NCBI GenBank assembly: GCA_030640725.1
Contig: DAOWIV010000042.1
Coordinates: 1-5,157 of the forward strand
Direction: 5' to 3'
DNA from: Methanosarcinales archaeon
GTDB taxonomy: Archaea > Halobacteriota > Methanosarcinia > Methanosarcinales > Methanogasteraceae
DNA length: 5,157 nucleotides
Shown in pieces: positions 1 to 5,157 of this stretch. Each line of letters starts with the position of its first letter. Position 1 is the stretch's first letter. The notes beneath the pieces were generated by a model, which ran no database searches, was not told the DNA's origin, and saw nothing but the letters and a program-made list of their open reading frames with translations. The translations under genes were made by a program, and so were the position numbers.

Positions 1-656
1 ATTACAACCATCTGAATCAGCAGAAAGCCTCCATGGTGGTAGAAGAATTTGGAGAAAGTCAGAATATTAAATTGTACGCGCTAAATGATGATTTTGTGGC
101 TGGCACGTGGATGGGTGGTCAGGACGTCTCGTATTTCATCGATTCGAGGGATTTCACATCGGGTCGTTTCATTTCACAGGATACTTATGACGCGATCCGG
201 TTCCTCAGGGAGACCGGTGGTGCGGATGCTGCGGTGGTCATGGCATGGTGGGATTCCACGCTCGAGATCGAGGCGGCAGGGGGGACTCCGGTGATATGCT
301 ACGCATCAGAGAGAATCGAGCACACGGTCGCACGACCGACCGCAATCAACGAATTTGAGCCAGACGAGCGGGTGGCGGATGTTGCGCGGTTCTTTGTGAC
401 CGACTCGGTTGAGGACGCAAAGGGTATTGCGGATGAGTACGGCGCAACCATCATATATCTGCCGAGATACTACGGTCCCGGCTTGTTCTGGGCTATGACC
501 GAAGCGATGGACTCAAAACCAGAGACATCATCACAATCGGAGTTTGAGCAGTCGTACGAACGGTCGATGTACTATCGTTTGATCAGTTGCTCTGATCCGG
601 AGCCTTTTGAGAGGATATTTGAGAACGATGATGTCTGCATCTACCGACTGGGATGA
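1..656 (+). CDS. AglB/STT3-like oligosaccharyltransferase-related protein, C-terminal part (5' end outside window)
   Basis: The frame is open from the left edge (first full codon at 3) to the TGA ending at 656, about 217 residues. The ATG at 33 is internal, so I treat this as the C-terminal part of a longer protein. The key signal is a VMAWWD segment (nucleotides 237-254), which matches the surroundings of the WWDYG signature of STT3/AglB. Downstream come an ARFF-VTD-x-EDA segment, a GLFWAM segment and a C-terminal SMYYRL...FE-I-E---V-IYR pattern, all in the order expected for the extracytoplasmic domain of AglB-type proteins. In that family, WWD contacts the Ser/Thr of the acceptor sequon, and the enzyme moves a lipid-linked glycan to Asn outside the cell. 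The multi-pass membrane half would lie upstream and is not visible. Here WWD is followed by ST, not YG, so this may be a divergent paralogue rather than the main enzyme. Family assignment is moderately sure; activity is unknown. Confidence 0.62.
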   Translation, partial: YNHLNQQKASMVVEEFGESQNIKLYALNDDFVAGTWMGGQDVSYFIDSRDFTSGRFISQDTYDAIRFLRETGGADAAVVMAWWDSTLEIEAAGGTPVICYASERIEHTVARPTAINEFEPDERVADVARFFVTDSVEDAKGIADEYGATIIYLPRYYGPGLFWAMTEAMDSKPETSSQSEFEQSYERSMYYRLISCSDPEPFERIFENDDVCIYRLG

Positions 657-693
657 ACGTGGCATGGCACGACTGTATGGCTGGATTTTCAGA

Positions 694-708
694 TAGTGCC
701 TATAAGAA
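694..708 (+). promoter_or_regulatory. TATA-box promoter of hdrA, probably leaderless
   Basis: TATAAG at 701-706 is centred 27.5 bases upstream of the A of the hdrA ATG at 731. Archaeal transcription usually starts about 25-27 bases from the TATA centre, so the transcript would begin at or a few bases before the start codon. The ten bases before the ATG (acaccagtgt) hold no GGAGG- or GGTGA-like ribosome binding site, which agrees with a leaderless mRNA. The stretch upstream of the box (agatagtgcc) is only a weak match to a BRE. Confidence 0.55.
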
Positions 709-730
709 CAACTAAAACAAACACCAGTGT

Positions 731-3055
731 ATGCAGATCGGAGTGTACGTATGCCACTGCGGGCTCAACATCGCCGGGGTACTTGATATCGATGCGATCG
801 TGGCGTACGCACAGGAGCTTGATGATGTCTGTGTCGCAAGAGGCATCGAGTTTGCGTGTTCCGACGCGGGACAGGAGCAGATCAGAAGCGACATCGAGGC
901 GGGCGTTGATCGCGTGGTCGTAGCCGCATGTTCGCCGCGTATGCACCAGACGACTTTTGAGCGACTGCTCGAGGACATGGGTCTTGATCCACACCTCCTT
1001 GTGGTAGTAAACATACGCGAGCAGTGCTCATGGGTACATGCGGACAACCGACCGCTTGCAACCCGGAAAGCGATCGATCTGGTGCGCATGGGTGTGGCGC
1101 AGGCTCGTGAACTTGCCGCGATCCCGAAACGGACGATCCCGATCAACCGGGACGTGCTCGTGGTGGGCGCAGGGGTTGCAGGCTTGCAGGCAGCCCTTGA
1201 TCTTGCAGACGGCGGCACGACGGTACATCTGATCGAAAAAGAGCCGACCATCGGCGGAAGAGCGATTCTGTACGGGACACTGTTTCCGACAAACGACTGC
1301 TCGATATGCATCATCGCCCCAAAGATGACCGACGTTCTCAATCACCAGAATATCGATCTGCACATACGTTCCGAGGTTGCCGAAGTAAGTGGGAGCGTTG
1401 GCAATTTCAAAGTACGATGCATAAAAAAGCCCGGATTCGTCAAAAGCGACGTGTGCAAGGGCTGCATCGAGGATTGTGCTTATATTTGCCCGATCACCGT
1501 TCCAAACGAGTTCGATTACGGCATTGGGGTCAGGAAGGCGATCTATATACCGGTGCCGCAATCCGTTCCGATGATCGCATGCATCGATGATCACTGCGTT
1601 GGCTGCGGATTGTGTGAAGAGGCGTGCCCTCTGGACGCTATCGATTATCTACAGAAGGAAGAGGAGTTTCTGTTCGATGCAGGCGCGATCATCGTTGCAA
1701 CCGGCTGGAAACCCTTCGACGCATCCCGCAAAGAGGAATATGGGTATGGGCGGCACCGAGACGTGATCACATCGCTGCAACTCGAACGCATGTTAAATGC
1801 AAGCGGACCGACAGCAGGCCGCGTGATCCAGCCATCGACAGGAGAGCTTGCTCGTAGAATTGCATTTATCCAGTGTGTGGGATCAAGGGATGCAACTGTT
1901 GGCAACGAATACTGCTCGGTCGTCTGTTGCATGGCTGCAATCAAGAATGCAAACTTAATCAAGGAGACAGATCCGGATACAGATGTTTCAATCCATTACA
2001 TCGATATACGAGCCTGTGGGGATAGGTATGAAGAATATTACCGGCGTACGCAGGAACTCGGAGTTGATTTTGTACGGGGCAGGGTCGCAGAGGTGCTGAC
2101 GCACGACAAAAAGCCGGTCATCAGGTACGAGGACACGCTGGCAGGCGAGGGGGTCGGTGTCATCGAAGAGGAATGCGACCTTGTCGTCCTCTCAGTCGGG
2201 CTTGAGGCGAACCGCGAGGTCAGCACGGTTCTTGGCATCCGTACCAGGGCAGACGGGTTCATGCAGGCTGCACATCCGAAACTGCGACCTGTGGAAACAC
2301 AGACCGACGGCATCTTCATCGCAGGATGCGCATCAGGTCCGAAAGACATCCAGACATCGGTTGCGCAGGCGTCTGCCGCCGCTTACCGGGCGTCGAGTCT
2401 GCTCAGGCGAGGCAGTCTGGACATCGACCCGATGAGTGCGCATGTGGACGCGGATAAGTGCACTGGATGCGGGCTTTGCATGTCTGTTTGCACCTTCGGG
2501 TGCATCAGCATGGTGCATGGCAGGGCAGTGGTCGATGAACTGGCATGTAAGGGCTGCGGTTCGTGCAGTGCCGCATGTCCGGGTGGCGCAATCGAGCCGC
2601 ACACACATACCGACGCCCAGATCACCTCGCAGATCCACGCGCTTGAGAAGAGCGAGTATCCGCTCATTGTTGCGTTTCTCTGCAACTGGTGTGCTTATGC
2701 GTGCGCAGACCTGGCAGGCGTGCTCCGCATCGCGTATCCTACCAATGTCCGCGTGATCCGCGTGATGTGCGCAGGCAGGGTCAACCCGGGCTTCGTGCTC
2801 GAAGCGCTCAGGCAGGGTGCGGATGGTGTGCTGGTCGCAGGATGCCGCCCGGGCGAGTGCCATTATACGTACGGGAACGAACATGCAACACACCGGATAG
2901 ATGCGCTTGCAGGCGCACTGAAAGGCGTCGGGATCGATGCACGCAGGCTAAAGACGGTCTGGATCAGCACATCCGAAAGCAAGCGATTCGCAGAGACGAT
3001 TTCTGATTTTGTGGACGAGCTAAAAGAGATCGGACCGATCGGGTCGGAATTGTAG
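731..3055 (+). CDS. hdrA: HdrA-like iron-sulfur flavoprotein fused to ferredoxin and MvhD-like domains (HdrA2 type)
   Basis: This is the FAD-binding subunit of heterodisulfide reductase-type complexes, which bifurcate or confurcate electrons in the cytoplasm of methanogens and related archaea. The start is secure because MQIGVYVCHCG is the typical HdrA N-terminus. Visible parts, by residue: an N-terminal domain with C8, C10, C43 and C67; a Rossmann FAD motif GAGVAG at 146-151 with E169; the TLFPTNDCSICIIAPKM block with C190 and C193; two inserted ferredoxin motifs (C242, C245, C249, C253 and C289, C292, C295, C299); the thioredoxin-reductase-like cluster motif C382-x12-C395-x3-C399-C400; and a second flavin motif near TDGIFIAGCASGPKDI. 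The C-terminal extension adds two 4Fe-4S motifs (C577, C580, C583, C587 and C606, C609, C612, C616) and an MvhD-like [2Fe-2S] domain (C651, C654, C680, C705, C710). The fusion resembles Methanosarcina HdrA2. No hdrB, hdrC, frhB or hydrogenase gene is adjacent, so its partners must be encoded elsewhere. One oddity is that C587 is followed by Thr, not the usual Pro. Confidence 0.95.
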   Translation: MQIGVYVCHCGLNIAGVLDIDAIVAYAQELDDVCVARGIEFACSDAGQEQIRSDIEAGVDRVVVAACSPRMHQTTFERLLEDMGLDPHLLVVVNIREQCSWVHADNRPLATRKAIDLVRMGVAQARELAAIPKRTIPINRDVLVVGAGVAGLQAALDLADGGTTVHLIEKEPTIGGRAILYGTLFPTNDCSICIIAPKMTDVLNHQNIDLHIRSEVAEVSGSVGNFKVRCIKKPGFVKSDVCKGCIEDCAYICPITVPNEFDYGIGVRKAIYIPVPQSVPMIACIDDHCVGCGLCEEACPLDAIDYLQKEEEFLFDAGAIIVATGWKPFDASRKEEYGYGRHRDVITSLQLERMLNASGPTAGRVIQPSTGELARRIAFIQCVGSRDATVGNEYCSVVCCMAAIKNANLIKETDPDTDVSIHYIDIRACGDRYEEYYRRTQELGVDFVRGRVAEVLTHDKKPVIRYEDTLAGEGVGVIEEECDLVVLSVGLEANREVSTVLGIRTRADGFMQAAHPKLRPVETQTDGIFIAGCASGPKDIQTSVAQASAAAYRASSLLRRGSLDIDPMSAHVDADKCTGCGLCMSVCTFGCISMVHGRAVVDELACKGCGSCSAACPGGAIEPHTHTDAQITSQIHALEKSEYPLIVAFLCNWCAYACADLAGVLRIAYPTNVRVIRVMCAGRVNPGFVLEALRQGADGVLVAGCRPGECHYTYGNEHATHRIDALAGALKGVGIDARRLKTVWISTSESKRFAETISDFVDELKEIGPIGSEL

Positions 3056-3073
3056 CTCCGGGTGTATCTCACT

Positions 3074-3083
3074 GAAATATTTC
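3074..3083. other. Short perfect palindrome in the convergent spacer between hdrA and the CetZ-like gene
   Basis: GAAATATTTC reads the same on both strands and lies in the 77-bp spacer (3056-3132) between two converging genes. A T-rich TTTTCT is present on the minus strand near 3094-3099, downstream of the CetZ-like gene. Archaeal terminators are mainly T-rich tracts, so these could help end transcription, but neither is strong enough to call a terminator. Confidence 0.25.
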
Positions 3084-3132
3084 GCTTGGGCGCAGAAAAG
3101 ATCCAGCCATGACATTCCCGAAATCGCTGATC

Positions 3133-4167
3133 TTACTGACCAACAGTCAGGAATTCGGACAGATCGCCATACTGGTACGTGAACAGCAGCGTCAGTGTAA
3201 CAAGGCGCCTCTTTGTGAGTGAAATTCCAAGATTGTGGTCGGACGGCGAGTTTTCATGTAAAAATCGCTCTATGGATCCTGTATCGATCGCGTTTTCCTT
3301 TTTCATGTACCAGGGCGGCACCCTGAGCAGCGCAGTGCTCTTCCGGGCAGCCTTTGTATCCGCATCCATCGACTGCTTCTCGATGGCGACGCCTATCAGT
3401 GTCGGCACATCGATCGGTTTGTGCCCTCCTACCGGGATGAAATATCCGGGCAGGTCCTTTGACAGTACGCTTGCACGCCCGAACACGGAAAAACCACCCT
3501 CGGGAAGTGATATGCATGACATGATGTCCCTGACACTGAGGCTCGATGCGGTGCTCACCTTATGGTCGGATCCGGACAGGATGTCAGAGATGACAGCAGC
3601 AGCATACTGGTTGTAATGCGGGTACGCACTCTCGATGTTGCTTGTGTAGGCGATACGCTGGTTATCCATCAGGATGAACGCGTCAGTATATTTCCTGAGA
3701 TGCTCGACCGCATAGCCCACGTTCTGGTACTGTGCACGCGCATCTGCGCCGGTTCCGGTACGGGCGGGCAGCACGCCAAAGACCATGGTTGGTATGTCAA
3801 GGTCGCTTAGTATGCGGGCTATGGTCGGCGATATCCCGGCTCCGGTGATTCCGCCAAGACCAAGGAAAATAATTGCAAAATCGACGTCCTGGATGTTATC
3901 GTTCAGCAATCCAAGCAGCATGGCGTCATACGAGTCCATTGCAGACGCAGATGCCGCGGTATCGGCAAAATCCCGTCGCCCGACTTCGTCGTCACCTGAT
4001 CCGAAGAATCCTTTATCAGTCAGCAGGTACTGCTCCTTCTTCCTGACGTGTTTGAGCGCTGCCTTCGGATTGATCGCAATTCTCGGGTTCTTTCCTGCAC
4101 CACGCTCGCAGACGGCATCCAGAAGAGCACTCCCTGCATGTCCGGCACCGATCAGAAAACCTACCAT
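3133..4167 (-). CDS. CetZ-like tubulin/FtsZ-superfamily protein
   Basis: A 344-residue protein with the GTP-binding layout of the tubulin/FtsZ superfamily. Visible motifs are a T1-like loop GAGHAG (7-12), a T2-like AINPKAAL segment (31-38), a T3-like GSGDDEVGR segment (56-64), and a T4 signature GLGGITGAG (103-111) followed by SPTIARIL, corresponding to the family's GGGTGTG-AP-IA. These are followed by VLPART (132-137) and a YTDAFILMDNQR segment whose D168-N169 fits the guanine-contacting position. The pattern, especially T1, T3 and the DN motif, is closer to archaeal CetZ and other non-canonical homologues than to FtsZ1/FtsZ2. Family members form cytoplasmic GTP-dependent filaments for division or cell shape. 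The T7 region (SLSVRDIM, 209-216) keeps D214 but has Ser where the first acidic residue normally sits. There is no long C-terminal tail. The ATG at 4167 is supported by a TATA box 25.5 bases upstream; no ribosome binding site is evident. The family is sure, the subgroup less so. Confidence 0.85.
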   Translation of the reverse strand: MVGFLIGAGHAGSALLDAVCERGAGKNPRIAINPKAALKHVRKKEQYLLTDKGFFGSGDDEVGRRDFADTAASASAMDSYDAMLLGLLNDNIQDVDFAIIFLGLGGITGAGISPTIARILSDLDIPTMVFGVLPARTGTGADARAQYQNVGYAVEHLRKYTDAFILMDNQRIAYTSNIESAYPHYNQYAAAVISDILSGSDHKVSTASSLSVRDIMSCISLPEGGFSVFGRASVLSKDLPGYFIPVGGHKPIDVPTLIGVAIEKQSMDADTKAARKSTALLRVPPWYMKKENAIDTGSIERFLHENSPSDHNLGISLTKRRLVTLTLLFTYQYGDLSEFLTVGQ

Positions 4168-4177
4168 AGTCCCGGAT

Positions 4178-4213
4178 TAACCGCAACGCATATATGGTTT
4201 TTCGTGGTGGTTA
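4178..4213. repeat. Imperfect inverted repeat flanking the divergent promoter
   Basis: The left arm TAACCGCAACG (4178-4188) and the reverse complement of the right arm (4203-4213, TAACCACCACG) match at 9 of 11 positions. They enclose the 14-base stretch that contains CATATATG. The arms occupy the places where BRE elements or a dimeric regulator would bind next to the TATA box. It could be an operator shared by both divergent genes, or a pair of similar TFB-contact elements; the sequence alone does not decide. Two mismatches in 11 also leave room for chance. Confidence 0.4.
4189..4196. promoter_or_regulatory. Palindromic TATA box, candidate bidirectional leaderless promoter
   Basis: CATATATG is a perfect 8-bp palindrome centred at 4192.5. 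The A of the plus-strand ATG is at 4218 and the A of the minus-strand ATG is at 4167, so both start codons are exactly 25.5 bases from the centre. This is the spacing expected between an archaeal TATA box and a transcription start, and implies leaderless mRNAs in both directions. On the minus strand the box is preceded by CGAAAAAC, a fair purine-rich BRE match; on the plus strand it is preceded by CCGCAACG, a weaker one. The minus direction may therefore be stronger. Confidence 0.6.
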
Positions 4214-4217
4214 TATT

Positions 4218-5157
4218 ATGGTTCGTGCGATTGATCTGGTGATTGATCTGTTGACTGCTGTTGCAGTGCTGTCTATGCTCGCAGCACCCGCTCTCGGGGA
4301 CGATGCGCTGAAACGGGAACTGGTCGAGCAGGCAAGTGAGGTGAAACCGCCTGTGCTTGCAAGATATCAGGAACTTGACCTTATGCACAAACAGATCCTG
4401 ATTACACTGCAAACCCTTCCTGCAAACCAGATCACCGCCACGACAAGGAAGTGGGTGAACCTTGCGTCGGGGCAGGGCGGCATTCTCCTGAAATTCGATG
4501 AGATCAATGATCTCGCATCAAAAGGCGATCCGCAATCGCATGAAACCGCGCTGAGACAGGCTATCCAGTTAAAGGGTGATATAAACACGCTCGAAGGCTA
4601 TAATCAGGCAAAAGAGAATTTCATCACGATTTATCCGAGAATGGCGCTGACGCATTTTTTCACGGATCAGGGTGTTTATTTTGAGGCGCTTGCCGAGAAT
4701 GAGAACGACACACGCCTCTCGATCGAGTACTACGAGCAGGCTCGGGTCGCATACAGGGAGGCAGAGGATCTCACAAAGACGACGTATGTGGACATGAAGG
4801 TGAAGGAACTCGGGTCAGAGTACCGGTTTGACATGGAGGTTGCAAACGAGTCATTCTGTGTCGGAGAGGCGAACTTTGAGCAGGCTATGAGCGGACTTAA
4901 CAATTCAACCAACCTGATAACCGTTGTAACGGGAATTCTCTCTGCAAGGACTTCTGAAAGGGAACTTGCCACTGCTTACGAATTATACACGAAACACGGC
5001 GACGGGCGGGCATCGCAGATCGATGAGATGCTTGTTACGGTCGATGACGCGCACACAGAACTTGTCACCGTGTTTCTGCGGTATGCCGCGGTGTTCGGGG
5101 TGTTTTTCATCATGATCCTGATTATCGCACTCGACCGTATCTTCAGGTGGACCCATG
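4218..5157 (+). CDS. Unknown secreted or membrane-anchored helix-rich protein (3' end outside window)
   Basis: The frame is open from the ATG at 4218 to the right edge, giving 313 residues without a stop. I do not recognise the family. Residues 1-27 look like a signal peptide or first membrane segment: R3, a hydrophobic stretch at about 11-26, then APALG before DD. Residues 28-283 are polar and probably mostly helical, with a TPR-like stretch around 168-185 (SIEYYEQARVAYREAEDL). Residues about 289-305 form a strong transmembrane segment followed by basic residues (DRIFR), which suggests that the long middle domain is outside and the tail inside. Four N-glycosylation sequons (N163, N210, N228, N229) lie in the middle domain, which has one cysteine (C214). 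The start is chosen from the TATA spacing. An in-frame ATG at 4194 would add eight residues, but it lies inside the TATA box. A weak GGTG at 4206-4209 could serve as a ribosome binding site if a longer transcript exists. The gene is divergent from the CetZ-like gene, with 50 bp between the start codons. Confidence 0.78.
   Translation, partial: MVRAIDLVIDLLTAVAVLSMLAAPALGDDALKRELVEQASEVKPPVLARYQELDLMHKQILITLQTLPANQITATTRKWVNLASGQGGILLKFDEINDLASKGDPQSHETALRQAIQLKGDINTLEGYNQAKENFITIYPRMALTHFFTDQGVYFEALAENENDTRLSIEYYEQARVAYREAEDLTKTTYVDMKVKELGSEYRFDMEVANESFCVGEANFEQAMSGLNNSTNLITVVTGILSARTSERELATAYELYTKHGDGRASQIDEMLVTVDDAHTELVTVFLRYAAVFGVFFIMILIIALDRIFRWTH

Noticed and set aside
33..656. A complete small gene starting at the ATG at 33
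   Set aside because: The frame stays open to the left edge, and the homologous AglB/STT3 proteins are much longer with an N-terminal membrane half, so the ATG is most likely internal.
712..1341. 209-codon minus-strand open frame opposite the start of hdrA
   Set aside because: It is antisense to a confidently identified gene, and its Ser/Ala/Thr/Arg-rich product has no recognisable domain, as expected from reading a GC-rich gene backwards.
1028..1594. 188-codon minus-strand open frame inside hdrA
   Set aside because: It has no motifs, lies fully within hdrA, and has no promoter or start-site support.
2333..2893. 186-codon minus-strand open frame inside hdrA, Cys- and His-containing
   Set aside because: Its Cys and His residues come from reading the Cys/Ala-rich ferredoxin and MvhD coding region on the other strand. 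No coherent domain is visible.
3056..3132. Strong terminator between hdrA and the CetZ-like gene
   Set aside because: Only a TTTTCT on the minus strand and a 10-bp AT-rich palindrome are present. There is no long T tract or stable GC-rich hairpin.
3179..3616. 145-codon plus-strand open frame opposite the CetZ-like gene
   Set aside because: It is a shadow of the tubulin-superfamily gene, with no domain and no promoter at leaderless spacing.
4194..4220. Upstream in-frame ATG at 4194 as the start of the membrane protein
   Set aside because: It lies inside the TATA palindrome, so the expected transcript would not include it. The ATG at 4218 has the correct promoter spacing.
4161..4412. 83-codon minus-strand open frame across the divergent promoter
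   Set aside because: It would overlap the shared promoter and the start of the membrane-protein gene, and its sequence is low in recognisable content.

Overview
The window looks archaeal, most likely from the methanogen / anaerobic methane- or alkane-oxidizer branch (Methanosarcinales, ANME or a Syntrophoarchaeum-like lineage; the exact lineage cannot be fixed from sequence alone). The reasons are an HdrA of the form fused to an MvhD-type domain, an STT3/AglB-like protein, a tubulin/FtsZ-superfamily protein closest in motif pattern to archaeal CetZ, and archaeal TATA-box promoters placed as expected for leaderless mRNAs. No rRNA, tRNA, CRISPR array or insertion sequence was seen.

Layout: (1) 1-656, plus strand: the 3' end of a gene for an AglB/STT3-like protein, cut by the left edge. 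(2) 657-730: a short spacer with a TATA box. (3) 731-3055, plus: a complete, apparently monocistronic hdrA of 774 codons with a C-terminal ferredoxin plus MvhD-like extension. (4) 3056-3132: a convergent spacer. (5) 3133-4167, minus: a complete 344-residue CetZ-like tubulin/FtsZ-superfamily protein with an altered T7 loop. (6) 4168-4217: a 50-bp divergent intergenic region whose palindromic CATATATG lies exactly equidistant from both start codons, flanked by an imperfect 11-bp inverted repeat. (7) 4218-5157, plus: an unrecognised secreted or membrane-anchored, helix-rich protein, open at the right edge.

How they fit together: HdrA belongs to cytoplasmic electron-transfer or flavin-based bifurcation chemistry (heterodisulfide, ferredoxin, F420 or hydrogenase partners), but no hdrB, hdrC or frhB lies beside it here. 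The CetZ-like gene and the divergent membrane-protein gene appear to share one bidirectional promoter, so they are the best candidates for a functional pair: a cytoskeletal protein inside and a membrane protein with an outside domain. That link is inference from the DNA arrangement. The AglB-like protein belongs to surface protein glycosylation. The membrane protein carries four N-glycosylation sequons in its predicted exterior domain, but nothing shows that the two genes are linked.
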